This document shows positions 43,818 to 53,198 of a stretch of 64,000 nt of DNA, in pieces. The DNA is taken from contig NZ_CP102265.1 in NCBI RefSeq assembly GCF_025147765.1, forward strand, positions 2,109,001-2,173,000, read 5' to 3'. Under the pieces are notes generated by a model. It did no database searches and was not told where the DNA came from. It saw only the letters and a program-made list of their open reading frames with translations. The position numbers and the translations under genes are program-made. Position 1 is the stretch's first letter. Every line of letters begins with the position of its first letter. This DNA is from Blautia obeum ATCC 29174. Its GTDB lineage: Bacteria > Bacillota > Clostridia > Lachnospirales > Lachnospiraceae.

Positions 43818-44876
43818 TCAGATTACAAGATAATCTTCTCTTGCAGAGCTGTTCTCCAGTGCATATACTTTGTTTTCTTTTATTACAAAAAGCCGCTGTA
43901 CAAACACATCCACTTTTTCTCCCTGACGGACCAGGGGTTCATCCAGTCCTCTTCTTGCAGACAGCACAACTTCTCCAAGTTTCAGCTGAAGTTCAAAATA
44001 ACTGCCTCTGAAAGCCACACGTTCAACATCTGCTTCCGATGCAGAACTTTTGTATTTCTGTACTTCATTTTTTCTGGTCACCTTTACAAACTCAGGACGT
44101 ACAATTGCATATTCTGCACCCGGAATATCTTCAAAGTAATTGAAGACATGATAATCCCTGACTGTAGCCGCCTGTCCAAAAAAAGACGCACTAAAAGCAG
44201 TTTCAGGACTCTGATATACCTCTACCGGGCTGCCTTTCTGTTCAATATGTCCCCGGTTTGTAATAATGATCTCATCTGCCACTTCAATTGCCTCATCCTG
44301 GTCATGCGTAACAAAAATACTGGTGATCCCAAGTTTTTCAATCATATCCTTCAACCACGTACGAAGTTCCTGTCGGATTTTTGCATCAATCGCTGCAAAC
44401 GGCTCATCCAACAGAAGAAGCTGCGGATTTGGTGCAAGAGCTCTCGCAAAAGCCACTCTCTGTCTCTGACCACCGGAAAGTTGACTTGGATATCTTTTTT
44501 CAAGTCCTTTCAGTCCGATCAGTTCAATCAATTCCGTTACTCTTTTTTTAATATAGGTTTTATCCGCTTTCTGTACTTTCAGACCAAATGCAATATTGTC
44601 ATAAACTGTCATGTAACGAAATAACGCATAACTTTGAAATACAAATCCTATTCCACGTTCGCTTGCCGGTATATCATTCACTACTTTTCCGTCAATAATG
44701 ATCTCCCCGCTGTCTGGCTGTTCCAGTCCCGCAATCATACGTAGTATTGTCGTTTTTCCACTTCCACTTGGTCCAAGCAGACCGATCAGTTTTCCTTTCT
44801 CAATTCCGAAGGAAACATGATCTGAAGCTTTATAGCCCCCAAAGGTTTTATTGATATCTTTTAATTCCACGTACAT
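43818..44876 (-). CDS. cysA: Sulfate ABC transporter ATP-binding protein
   Basis: 352 residues. Walker A GPSGSGKT, LSGGQRQR, LLLDEPFAAIDAKIRQELR, followed by a TOBE-like regulatory tail. Energises sulfate/thiosulfate import with CysT, CysW and Sbp. Its ATG directly abuts cysW. Confidence 0.94.
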   Translation of the reverse strand: MYVELKDINKTFGGYKASDHVSFGIEKGKLIGLLGPSGSGKTTILRMIAGLEQPDSGEIIIDGKVVNDIPASERGIGFVFQSYALFRYMTVYDNIAFGLKVQKADKTYIKKRVTELIELIGLKGLEKRYPSQLSGGQRQRVAFARALAPNPQLLLLDEPFAAIDAKIRQELRTWLKDMIEKLGITSIFVTHDQDEAIEVADEIIITNRGHIEQKGSPVEVYQSPETAFSASFFGQAATVRDYHVFNYFEDIPGAEYAIVRPEFVKVTRKNEVQKYKSSASEADVERVAFRGSYFELQLKLGEVVLSARRGLDEPLVRQGEKVDVFVQRLFVIKENKVYALENSSAREDYLVI

Positions 44877-45700
44877 TATGCTTCCTCCTCTTTTTTGCCT
44901 TTATACTCCATGATGCTTCGAATGACCAGAAGAATAATTGCCATGATTACCAGAATTGATGATACAGCAAATGCCGAAACATACTGGAATTCATTAAATA
45001 AAATTTCTACATGCAGCGGCAATGTATTCGTCAGTCCCCTGAGATGACCTGACAGTACAGATACTGCGCCAAATTCCCCCATGGCTCTTGCAGTACAGAG
45101 TACGATTCCATACAACAGCGCCCATTTGATATGTGGAAATGTTATTTTTGAAAAAATCGTCCATCCTTTTGCTCCCATAAGTGCTGCTGCTTCTTCCTCA
45201 TCCGTTCCAATCGACTCCAGTACCGGAAGCAATTCACGAAAAACAAATGGAAATGTTACAAATACAGTCGCCAGAATGATTCCCGGAACAGCAAATACAA
45301 TCTGGATATTTGCTTTTTGCAGATACGGGTAAAGAATGCTCTGTTTTCCAAATACAAGAAGATAGATCAGACCTGCAATGATTGGCGAAACCGTGACTGG
45401 TACATCGATCAGAGTCGTCAGAAATTTTTTCCCTTTAAACTGAAATCGCGTCACTGCCCAGGCTGCACATAAGCCCAAAACAGTGTTACATAATACCGCA
45501 GTGACTGTTGCTTTTAACGTCAGCATCAGTGCAGCGATCGTAAAAGAATCTGTCACCGCTTCCACATAAACCTGCCATCCTTTTTTCAATGCCTCCGTTA
45601 CAACTACAATCAAAGGAAGCACCAGCATAACAAAAAGAAAGAGAATGCTGATTCCGATCAGCAGATATTTGACCAGCTTTGATTCTTTTTTCTTACCCAT
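44876..45700 (-). CDS. cysW: Sulfate ABC transporter permease
   Basis: 274 residues, six membrane segments, with the EAA loop EEEAAALMGAKGWTIFSKI. Start ATG (45698-45700) overlaps the cysT stop (TGATG); GTG one codon earlier is possible. AGGAGG lies 9 bases before. Confidence 0.92.
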   Translation of the reverse strand: MGKKKESKLVKYLLIGISILFLFVMLVLPLIVVVTEALKKGWQVYVEAVTDSFTIAALMLTLKATVTAVLCNTVLGLCAAWAVTRFQFKGKKFLTTLIDVPVTVSPIIAGLIYLLVFGKQSILYPYLQKANIQIVFAVPGIILATVFVTFPFVFRELLPVLESIGTDEEEAAALMGAKGWTIFSKITFPHIKWALLYGIVLCTARAMGEFGAVSVLSGHLRGLTNTLPLHVEILFNEFQYVSAFAVSSILVIMAIILLVIRSIMEYKGKKEEEA

Positions 45701-46536
45701 CACGCATTGCCTCCTCTCAGTCTTTTTGAATTGCGTGCCTGCATCAGATTCATCAGAAACAGAATCAGGAATGAAGCCACCAGCATAACCAGTGCAATGG
45801 ATGTGGCACTTTTATAATCAAATTCCTGTAATTCAGACATAATGATCAATGGTGTGATCTCTGTTTCATACGGTCTGTTTCCTGCAATAAATACTACGCT
45901 TCCATATTCTCCCAGGCATCGTCCAAATGCAAGTCCGGTTCCAGTCAAAAGCGGCGGTAAAAGTTCCGGAAGAATCACTCTTCGAAAAATATAGGCTGGC
46001 TTTGCGCCCATAACTCTTGCCGCTTCTTCATAAGAACCATCCAGTTTCTCAAGAACCGGCTGAACAGCTCTCGCTACAAAAGGAATCCCCACAAAGATCA
46101 GTGCAAATGTAATTCCAAGCTTTGTATAGGCAATCTTAATTCCAAACTTTGCAAAAAAGCTTCCGATCAGTCCCTGATCCGAAGTAAGGGAAGTCAGAGA
46201 AATGCCTGCTACTGCTGTTGGAAGCGCAAATGGAAGTTCAATCATTCCATCCATGATCCTTTTTCCCGGAAATTCATAACGTACCAGCACCCATGCCAGG
46301 ATCAGCCCCATCACTGCATTTACAAAAGAAGCTCCAAGAGCCGTAATAAAACTCACATAAAAACTGGATAAAATTCTTTTACGGGTTATAACCTCAATAA
46401 ATTCATTAAACCCAAGTTGGGAAGAATAGATTACAAGTGACGCCAGCGGAATCAGAACAACAATGCTCAGCATAGTGATTGTCACACCCATCGTCAGTCC
46501 AAATCCCGGTATCACTCTTTTTTTGCTTTTTTTCAT
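45700..46536 (-). CDS. cysT: Sulfate ABC transporter permease
   Basis: 278 residues, about six membrane segments, with EAA loop YEEAARVMGAKPAYIFRRVI. GAGGAG lies 7 bases before the ATG at 46534-46536. Partner of CysW. Confidence 0.92.
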   Translation of the reverse strand: MKKSKKRVIPGFGLTMGVTITMLSIVVLIPLASLVIYSSQLGFNEFIEVITRKRILSSFYVSFITALGASFVNAVMGLILAWVLVRYEFPGKRIMDGMIELPFALPTAVAGISLTSLTSDQGLIGSFFAKFGIKIAYTKLGITFALIFVGIPFVARAVQPVLEKLDGSYEEAARVMGAKPAYIFRRVILPELLPPLLTGTGLAFGRCLGEYGSVVFIAGNRPYETEITPLIIMSELQEFDYKSATSIALVMLVASFLILFLMNLMQARNSKRLRGGNA

Positions 46537-46555
46537 AATATCCACTCCTCATCTT

Positions 46556-47578
46556 CTAGTTTCCATAGATTCTGTCAAAAACTCCTCCATCTGCAAAATG
46601 TTTCCGCTGCACTTCCTGCCAGCCGCCAAAATCATCAATCGTCTTCAGTTCCATATTCAGATCAAAAACATCACTGTATTCCTCCAAAATTTCCTGATTG
46701 ACCGGACGATAATAATTCTCAGCTGCAATTCTCTGTGCGTCATCAGAATACAGATAATTCAGATATTCCCTGGAAACTTCTTCTGTACCACGATTCTCTG
46801 CGACCTCATCCACAACAGCTACCGACGGTTGAGCCAGAACACTGATACTCGGAGCAATGATCTCAAATTCATCCGGATCATCTTTTACAGAAAGAAATGC
46901 TTCATTTTCCCAGGCAATCAGCACATCTCCCTGCCCGTTTTCTACAAAAGAGGTCGTAGCACTTCTTGCTCCGGAATCCAGTACCAGAACATTCTGGTAT
47001 AATTTCTTTATAAATGCTTCCATCTTCTCTTCATCATTATTATATATTTTCTGAGCATAAGCCCAGGCTGCCAGATAATTCCATCGTGCACCGCCGGATG
47101 TCTTCGGGTTTGGAGTGATCACATCGACATCATCTCGGATGAGGTCATCCCAGTCCTGGATATTCTTTGGATTTCCTTTCCGTACCAGAAATACGATCGT
47201 AGATGTGTACGGAGCACTGTCATCAGGAAGTTCTTCCTTCCATCCACTCTGAATCATGCCGGCATTTTCGATTGCATCAATATCATAATCAAGTGCAAGT
47301 GTCACTACATCTGCCTGCAGGCCGTTGATCACTTCCAGTGCCTGTTTGCCGGAGCCTCCATGTGACTGGATCACATCAACATCCTGTCCTGTTTTTTCTT
47401 TCCAGTGTTCCTTAAAAATCTCATTATAGGACTCGTAAAGTTCTCTTGTCGGATCATAAGAAACATTGATGATATGTATGTTTGAACCTGCACCGGCATC
47501 GTAAGAACAGACGCCGGCAAATGCAGCTATTCCAAGTACTGATACCAGGCAGATGTTTCTGAATTTCTTTTTTATCAT
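46556..47578 (-). CDS. sbp: Sulfate-binding protein
   Basis: 340 residues with signal peptide KFRNICLVSVLGIAAFAGVC and the family stretches NVSYDPTRELYESYN, SHGGSGKQA, VTPNPKTSGGARWNYLAAWAY-like sequence, and ENGQGDVLIAWENEA. It captures sulfate or thiosulfate outside the membrane. The cysteine at about 24 (AGVCSYD) could be lipidated. First gene of sbp-cysTWA. Confidence 0.93.
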   Translation of the reverse strand: MIKKKFRNICLVSVLGIAAFAGVCSYDAGAGSNIHIINVSYDPTRELYESYNEIFKEHWKEKTGQDVDVIQSHGGSGKQALEVINGLQADVVTLALDYDIDAIENAGMIQSGWKEELPDDSAPYTSTIVFLVRKGNPKNIQDWDDLIRDDVDVITPNPKTSGGARWNYLAAWAYAQKIYNNDEEKMEAFIKKLYQNVLVLDSGARSATTSFVENGQGDVLIAWENEAFLSVKDDPDEFEIIAPSISVLAQPSVAVVDEVAENRGTEEVSREYLNYLYSDDAQRIAAENYYRPVNQEILEEYSDVFDLNMELKTIDDFGGWQEVQRKHFADGGVFDRIYGN

Positions 47579-47644
47579 TTATTCCACTCCCGTTGGATGA
47601 TCATTTCGTTAACATATGTGATTGGTATGTTTTACGTTAATGGC

Positions 47645-47673
47645 ATTATATACCAATAAACATAGTTTTTAAA
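47645..47673 (-). promoter_or_regulatory. Promoter and Rrf2-type operator of sbp-cysTWA
   Basis: TTTAAA (47668-47673), 17 bases, TATAAT (47645-47650). The plus-strand motif TATACCAATAAACATA (47649-47664) has one mismatch to the one before metY and the same position relative to the hexamers. Confidence 0.8.
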
Positions 47674-47705
47674 TATGTTTATAAGAAAACGTTTGCACAG
47701 GCATA

Positions 47706-47742
47706 TAAAAAAGCAGCTGCCATCATTTATGATAACAGCTGC
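47706..47742 (-). terminator. Terminator of the rhodanese-TtcA gene
   Basis: GCAGCTGTTATCA pairs with TGATGGCAGCTGC (47730-47742 with 47713-47725), 13 bp with two G-U, loop TAAA, followed by six T. Confidence 0.85.
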
Positions 47743-47756
47743 AATCCTGCCGGAAG

Positions 47757-48908
47757 CTATTTCACATCATCGTAAGTATCAAGGAAATTATGTCTCACAC
47801 CATCCTGTTTATACCCAATGACTGTATTCAGATTTACATTCTCAACACTTCGGAAAATATTATACTCAATTACCGGATCTTTCTGAGCGAGTTCGTGAAT
47901 CAATTCCTTGATCTCTGCACGCTTGGAACCTTTTTCCGTACCACCACAGGAAGCACAATGCTCCGTAAAACGACACGCACACTGAATAAAATGAAGATCA
48001 TTGTAGTTCGCCCAGTGAATGATATCCGCCTCACGGATCAGATACAGCGGGCGAATCAGTTCCATTCCCTCAAAGTTTGTACTGTGAAGCTTCGGCATCA
48101 TCGTCTGTACCTGCGCACCGTAAAGCATTCCCATCAGGATCGTTTCAATAACATCGTCATAATGATGCCCTAACGCAATCTTATTGCAGCCAAGTTCCTT
48201 TGCTTTGCTGTATAGATAACCTCTTCTCATACGAGCACAGAGATAACACGGTGACTGTTCCTCAGATGCTACAATATTAAAGATATCCGACTCAAATACT
48301 GTGATCGGAACATTCAGGATCTGTGCATTATCTTTGATCGTCTGATAGTTGATCTCATTGTATCCCGGATTCATTACAAGAAAGACAACTTCAAAATTCT
48401 TTTTTCCATGACGGGAAAGCTCCTGAAACAACTTTGCCATCAACATGGAATCTTTTCCACCAGAAATGCAGACTGCAATTTTATCACCATCCTGCACCAG
48501 TTCATATTCTCTGATTGCCTTCGTAAACCGTCTCCAGATAGGTTTGCGGAATTTCTTGATAATGCTTCGTTCAATGTCCTTTGTACGCTGTTCCGCCGCA
48601 TTGTGATCAGCCATCATTTTGCTGAGCTTCATCTTAAGCCATGCACGATAGCCATTTTTGATGCTGTAAATTTCATATCCCTGTTCTGTCAGCTCTTCTG
48701 CGATTTCTTCACTCTTCTGACCGGTATAACAGAGCAGGTAAACCGGACAGTCTTTACGTATTTCATCCATATGCGCTGCCAATTCCTCCCAGTAAATATT
48801 GACCGCACCAGGATAAGTCTCCTTCTCAAAATCCGCGGCATCACGGATATCTATGATCTGCTTTTCTCTTGTATCTTCCTGTAACTCTTCAATTGTTCTA
48901 ATACACAT
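47757..48908 (-). CDS. Rhodanese domain fused to TtcA/TilS-like tRNA thiolase
   Basis: 383 residues. The rhodanese domain (1-95) has active-site C60 in LLCYTGQKS. The C-terminal part has PP-loop SGGKDS (149-154) and cysteines C221/C224 (CYLC) and C310/C312/C318, C321, as in TtcA proteins that bind [4Fe-4S] and 2-thiolate tRNA cytidine. The fusion supplies sulfur from the rhodanese to the tRNA. The ATG has AAGGA 8 bases upstream. It might instead serve in another sulfur transfer within this island. Confidence 0.82.
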   Translation of the reverse strand: MCIRTIEELQEDTREKQIIDIRDAADFEKETYPGAVNIYWEELAAHMDEIRKDCPVYLLCYTGQKSEEIAEELTEQGYEIYSIKNGYRAWLKMKLSKMMADHNAAEQRTKDIERSIIKKFRKPIWRRFTKAIREYELVQDGDKIAVCISGGKDSMLMAKLFQELSRHGKKNFEVVFLVMNPGYNEINYQTIKDNAQILNVPITVFESDIFNIVASEEQSPCYLCARMRRGYLYSKAKELGCNKIALGHHYDDVIETILMGMLYGAQVQTMMPKLHSTNFEGMELIRPLYLIREADIIHWANYNDLHFIQCACRFTEHCASCGGTEKGSKRAEIKELIHELAQKDPVIEYNIFRSVENVNLNTVIGYKQDGVRHNFLDTYDDVK

Positions 48909-48930
48909 ATCAATCTTCCTTATACTTTTC

Positions 48931-50007
48931 TTATATACAGTAATCACTCCAGAAGCTCTCCGAAACATGAGAGCAGCTGTTTCTTACCAGCAGTTTCCCG
49001 GATAGTTCCATTCGGACTACTCCCGAATGGCCGCCTTTCATTCTGTCCAGAAGCAGATACAGGGCAAATCGTCCCATTTCTTCTTTTGGAAGACCAACTG
49101 TCGTCAGCATTGGTTTGGTAAATTGCGCTTCTTCAATATCGTCACTGGCTATAATGGATGGAGTAAAATACAGATTTCTGCACTTTCTGAGATATTTCAG
49201 TATACCCACAGCCGTGATATCATTTGCGCAGTAAATGCCAGTCGGGCAGTCCTCAGATTTCAAAAGCTTCTCCATTGCCTCATAGCCTTCTCTCTCTGTC
49301 TGATCTGTTTCTACTACATACTCCGGTATGACATCCAGGTTATTTTTCTTCAACGTATCCAGATAACCAACATAACGATCTTCATTTCTGCAGCCGCCTA
49401 CATATCCGATGTTTCTATGACCAAGCGAGATCAAATGTTCAACTGCCATCTGTGCAATTTTCTTTCCATCGCACAAAACCTCATCAACTTCATAATTTGT
49501 AGAATTTCGATTAACAGATACAACACTTCTGTATTTCTGATTCAGTTTCTTCAAAGCAAGCGGATTACAGCGTCCAATGATGATCAGTCCATCTTTATTT
49601 TCTTCTGTCTCAGTATACATTCGCTGAATGATCTGGTCAAGATTTTCTCTTCTGCATTTTCGATCATCAGAAAAAAGCGGCATATACCAGACTTTTGATA
49701 AAATACAGTTATGTTCATGTATCTCACTTTCTACAACCCTGAGCAATTCTGTAAAAAAAGGATCTGTTCTGGATTCATCTGTACGTGTCATAAGGACATT
49801 GATATACCAGATTTTGCTTTCTTTTGCCTGTGTTCCCTTTTTCAGGTTACGTGCCGCCTCATTTGGAACATAATTCATTTCCATGGCAATTGACCAGACT
49901 TTTTCTCTGAGGCCAGGCACTGAACATTTGTAATCCGGCCGGTTCAGGATACGTGATACGGTTGATATAGATACTCCTGCTTTTTCTGCGATCTTTTTGA
50001 TTGACAT
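48931..50007 (-). CDS. LacI-family transcriptional regulator
   Basis: 358 residues. HTH at 3-24 (IKKIAEKAGVSISTVSRILN), then a periplasmic-binding-like sensor. The linker is atypical in not having AR of standard LacI but contains NYVPNEAARNLKKG. No sugar operon is near; it is 22 bases before the rhodanese-TtcA gene, so it may regulate that gene or sulfur-linked targets. Ligand unknown. Confidence 0.88.
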   Translation of the reverse strand: MSIKKIAEKAGVSISTVSRILNRPDYKCSVPGLREKVWSIAMEMNYVPNEAARNLKKGTQAKESKIWYINVLMTRTDESRTDPFFTELLRVVESEIHEHNCILSKVWYMPLFSDDRKCRRENLDQIIQRMYTETEENKDGLIIIGRCNPLALKKLNQKYRSVVSVNRNSTNYEVDEVLCDGKKIAQMAVEHLISLGHRNIGYVGGCRNEDRYVGYLDTLKKNNLDVIPEYVVETDQTEREGYEAMEKLLKSEDCPTGIYCANDITAVGILKYLRKCRNLYFTPSIIASDDIEEAQFTKPMLTTVGLPKEEMGRFALYLLLDRMKGGHSGVVRMELSGKLLVRNSCSHVSESFWSDYCI

Positions 50008-50047
50008 ATGTATTTCCTCTCTCTGCCTTCCTTCGACAGATCTCAGT

Positions 50048-50096
50048 AAAAAAAGAACCGGAAGTCAGGACAGCCCTGTGTCTCTAACCCCCGGTA
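50048..50096 (-). terminator. Terminator of the cysK-metY2-Rrf2 operon
   Basis: ACCGG...CCGGT closes a long imperfect hairpin (50057-50095) on the minus strand, followed by TCTTTTTTT. Confidence 0.7.
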
Positions 50097-50100
50097 ATAT

Positions 50101-50544
50101 TCAGATATAGTACATTTCCTGTTTATCATAGTGATCGGAATAATATCCGCTCATTTGTGCCAAAGTTAAATTTGACAGAATCTGATCGAGTTCCTGGTTG
50201 ACGGAATCCACCACCAGTTTCTGAATCGTGTCAGAGATTCCTTTATAACTGTTTTCCGCCAGAACATCCTCATCTTCAAGGTGGTAACTGCCTTCCAGTA
50301 CTTCCACCACAGATGCAACCGTAATCTCGTCAGCAGCTTTTGCCAGATTATATCCTCCCTGGGAGCCTTTGACACTTTTTACTATGCCTGTTCTGCGGAA
50401 CGAGGCAAATATGTGTTCCAGAAACTGGAGAGAAATGTCATTTCTCTCAGCAATGGTTTTCAGGGCTACCGGTGTGGTGGACGGCTGAGCAGCCAGATCC
50501 ACCAACGCAGTGAGACCATATCTGGTTTTTTTACAGAATTTCAA
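50101..50544 (-). CDS. Rrf2-family regulator, CymR-like
   Basis: 147 residues. MKFCKKTRYGLTALVDLAAQ, GSQGGYNLAK wing. It lacks the IscR cysteine triad, with only C4, as in CymR, the cysteine regulator that works with CysK. Its gene starts directly after metY2 and downstream of cysK, which fits the CymR-CysK complex in Firmicutes. Confidence 0.85.
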   Translation of the reverse strand: MKFCKKTRYGLTALVDLAAQPSTTPVALKTIAERNDISLQFLEHIFASFRRTGIVKSVKGSQGGYNLAKAADEITVASVVEVLEGSYHLEDEDVLAENSYKGISDTIQKLVVDSVNQELDQILSNLTLAQMSGYYSDHYDKQEMYYI

Positions 50545-51855
50545 TTACTGGATTGCTTTGAAAGCTTCGTCCAGATCCTGAATGATATCATCGATGTTTT
50601 CTGTTCCGATGGAAAGACGGATTGTGTTCGGTTTGATACCCTGATCCAGAAGCTCTTCTTCTGTGCACTGGCTGTGTGTGGTGGTTGCAGGATGGATAAC
50701 CAGTGATTTAACATCTGCTACGTTTGCAAGGAGTGAAAACAGTTCCAGATTATCGATGAAGTCTTTGGCTGTCTGTGCATCTCCCTTGATTTCGAATGTG
50801 AAGATAGATCCACCACCATTCGGGAAGTATTTTGCATACAGTGCCTTCTGGCTTTCATCATCTGTTACAGACGGATGATGAACTTTTTCTACCTGCGGAT
50901 GATTATTCAGATACTGAACAACTTTCAGTGCATTCTCAACATGACGTTCTACACGGAGAGACAGTGTTTCAAGTCCCTGCAGGAAGATGAATGAGCTTAC
51001 TGGAGAAATAGTTGCTCCTGTATCACGAAGAAGGATTGCACGGATCTTTGTAACAAATGCAGCCGGTCCGCATGCTTTTGTAAAGCTGATTCCATGATAA
51101 CTCGGGTTTGGCTCTGTCAGAGACGGGAACTTACCGGAAGCTTCCCAGTCAAATTTACCACCTTCAACGATGACACCACCGATTGTTGTTCCATGTCCAC
51201 CGATGAATTTTGTTGCAGAATGAACAACGATATCAGCACCGTATTCAATCGGTCTTACAAGGTATGGTGTTGCAAATGTATTATCTACAACAAGCGGAAT
51301 CTGATGTCTGTGTGCAATCTCAGCGCATGCCTCAACGTCAACAACGTCAGAGTTCGGATTTCCAAGAGTCTCGATGTAAAGTGCTTTGGTGTTGTCCTGG
51401 ATTGCATTCTCTACCTCTTCAAGATTGAAGATATCAACAAATGTTGTTGTGATTCCGTATGCCGGAAGTGTATGCTCCAGAAGGTTTGTTGTTCCACCGT
51501 AGATATTCTTTGCTGCTACGATATGATCTCCATTCTGTGCAAGGTTTTCGATTGTATATGTAATTGCTGCTGCACCGGAAGCTACTGCAAGTGCAGCTGT
51601 ACCACCTTCAAGAGCTGCAATTCTTTTTTCAAAAACATCTTCTGTCGGGTTTGTCAGACGACCATAGATGTTACCTGCATCTGCCAGTCCGAAACGAGCT
51701 GCTGCATGATCGCAGTTACGGAATACATAAGAAGAAGTCTGGTAGATTGGAACGGCTCTTGCGTCAGTAACCGGATCCGGCTGTTCCTGTCCTACGTGAA
51801 GCTGAAGTGTTTCAAATTTGAATTTTCTGTTTTCTCTTGTGATTTTTTCACCCAT
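50545..51855 (-). CDS. O-acetylhomoserine sulfhydrylase, second copy
   Basis: 436 residues, PLP family: [39 protein letters not shown], and [18 protein letters not shown] (PLP lysine). It is the longer MetY type and uses free sulfide. Paired with cysK and a CymR-like gene. The first copy (41847) sits with hcy genes, so the two may use different sulfur donors. Confidence 0.92.
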   Translation of the reverse strand: MGEKITRENRKFKFETLQLHVGQEQPDPVTDARAVPIYQTSSYVFRNCDHAAARFGLADAGNIYGRLTNPTEDVFEKRIAALEGGTAALAVASGAAAITYTIENLAQNGDHIVAAKNIYGGTTNLLEHTLPAYGITTTFVDIFNLEEVENAIQDNTKALYIETLGNPNSDVVDVEACAEIAHRHQIPLVVDNTFATPYLVRPIEYGADIVVHSATKFIGGHGTTIGGVIVEGGKFDWEASGKFPSLTEPNPSYHGISFTKACGPAAFVTKIRAILLRDTGATISPVSSFIFLQGLETLSLRVERHVENALKVVQYLNNHPQVEKVHHPSVTDDESQKALYAKYFPNGGGSIFTFEIKGDAQTAKDFIDNLELFSLLANVADVKSLVIHPATTTHSQCTEEELLDQGIKPNTIRLSIGTENIDDIIQDLDEAFKAIQ

Positions 51856-51904
51856 GAATCTGATCCTCTTTTCTGTTTTTTTGAATTTTTGTTGCTATAT
51901 TATG

Positions 51905-52050
51905 TACCACGGAGTGTTCCGTAGCAAGCTACTCCCACACTCCTGCAAATATTCGAAATCCGCTGATTTACTATCGTAAATCGCTACTTTCTCATATTTG
52001 GCGGGTTCCAAACTCAAAAGCCTTATCGTGCAAGCACGAACGTCTTTTGC
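51905..52050 (-). repeat. Structured intergenic element between cysK and metY2
   Basis: Three hairpins: GGAGTGT/ACACTCC with inner GTAGC-AA-GCTAC (51911-51943), GATTTAC-TATC-GTAAATC (51965-51982), and AAAAG.../...CTTTT around TCGTGC-AA-GCACGA (52016-52048). An open frame runs through it but has no ribosome site. On the minus strand TTGCTA, 17 bases, CATAAT could be the metY2 promoter. It looks like a dispersed repeat; that is a guess. Confidence 0.55.
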
Positions 52051-52072
52051 AGTTTTTAACCCTGGTGTTCCT

Positions 52073-53005
52073 TTATTCTGTAAATAACGCTGTTGAGTAA
52101 TATCTGTCACCAGTATCCGGAAGAAGTGCTACGATAGTCTTTCCTTTGTTTTCCGGACGTTTTGCAAGTTCAATTGCTGCATAAAGAGCTGCTCCTGAAG
52201 AAATACCCACGAGAACGCCTTCTTTCTTGGCAAGAAGTTTTGCTGTTGTGAAGCATACTTCATTGTCGATTGGCATGATCTCGTCATAAATCTGTGTGTT
52301 CAGGACTTCCGGAACGAATCCTGCTCCGATACCCTGAATCTTATGCGGGCCGCCTTTTCCTTCGGAAAGAACCGGGGAAGTTGCAGGTTCTACTGCTACG
52401 ATCTTAATATCCGGGTTCTGCTCTTTCAGGTATTCTCCTGTTCCTGTAAGTGTTCCGCCTGTGCCGACACCAGCTACGAAGATGTCTACCTTTCCGTCTG
52501 TATCCTTCCAAATCTCAGGACCTGTAGTAGCTTTATGTGCAGCCGGGTTTGCCGGATTTACAAACTGTCCCGGGATGTAGCTGTTTGGAATTTCTTTTGC
52601 AAGTTCATCTGCTTTTGCGATAGCACCCTTCATTCCTTTTGCACCTTCTGTCAGAACCAGTTCAGCACCATAAGCTTTCAGGATGTTTCTACGTTCAATG
52701 CTCATAGTCTCTGGCATGGTAAGAATGATTCTGTAGCCTTTGGCTGCCGCGATAGAAGCAAGACCAATACCTGTATTTCCAGATGTAGGCTCAATGATTA
52801 CGGCTCCTTCTTTCAGAAGTCCCCTGGCTTCTGCATCTTCGATCATTGCTTTTGCAATTCTGTCTTTTACACTTCCTGCCGGATTGAAATATTCCAGTTT
52901 CACAAGTATTGTTGCTTCCAGTCCAAGTTCCTTCTCTACATTTGTTACTTCTACAAGTGGAGTGTTTCCGATCAGTCCAAGTGTTCCTTTATAAATGTTT
53001 GCCAT
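52073..53005 (-). CDS. cysK: Cysteine synthase A
   Basis: 310 residues with PLP lysine in [27 protein letters not shown], and [15 protein letters not shown]. It makes cysteine from O-acetylserine and sulfide. The C-terminus ends [10 protein letters not shown], not the exact DYI tail that binds SAT, but YST followed by Leu-Phe is frequent. Promoter carries a motif related to the Rrf2 operator. Confidence 0.95.
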   Translation of the reverse strand: MANIYKGTLGLIGNTPLVEVTNVEKELGLEATILVKLEYFNPAGSVKDRIAKAMIEDAEARGLLKEGAVIIEPTSGNTGIGLASIAAAKGYRIILTMPETMSIERRNILKAYGAELVLTEGAKGMKGAIAKADELAKEIPNSYIPGQFVNPANPAAHKATTGPEIWKDTDGKVDIFVAGVGTGGTLTGTGEYLKEQNPDIKIVAVEPATSPVLSEGKGGPHKIQGIGAGFVPEVLNTQIYDEIMPIDNEVCFTTAKLLAKKEGVLVGISSGAALYAAIELAKRPENKGKTIVALLPDTGDRYYSTALFTE

Positions 53006-53058
53006 GGTGTTTACCGCCTTTCTTTTTACTTATTTATTCGTGTCTGTTTTTTATTAAC

Positions 53059-53109
53059 ATACCTCTTTGATATGTTTAGTATGTTATTCCTTTTTACCCG
53101 AAATGTCAA
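53059..53109 (-). promoter_or_regulatory. Promoter of cysK with GTATGTT half-sites
   Basis: TTGACA (53104-53109), 17 bases, TAACAT (53081-53086). AACATAC and GGTATGTT half-sites follow immediately downstream of the -10 (53057-53085 region), resembling those of metY and sbp. Confidence 0.65.
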
Positions 53110-53127
53110 TAGGTTTTTGGAAAAAAT

Positions 53128-53156
53128 TTGAACTTTTTTTCGCAGTATTGTATAAT
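53128..53156 (+). promoter_or_regulatory. Promoter of cbiK
   Basis: TTGAAC (53128-53133), 17 bases, TATAAT (53151-53156). A TTTTTCGC/GCGAAAAA inverted repeat surrounds the -10. Confidence 0.75.
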
Positions 53157-53198
53157 TCATTTATACGCGAAAAATAAATACTTAGGAGAATACTTTTT

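Noticed and set aside
51895..52110. A 71-codon minus-strand frame in the cysK-metY2 gap
   Set aside because: It starts inside cysK in another frame, lacks a ribosome site and follows the hairpins of a structured element, so coding is unlikely.
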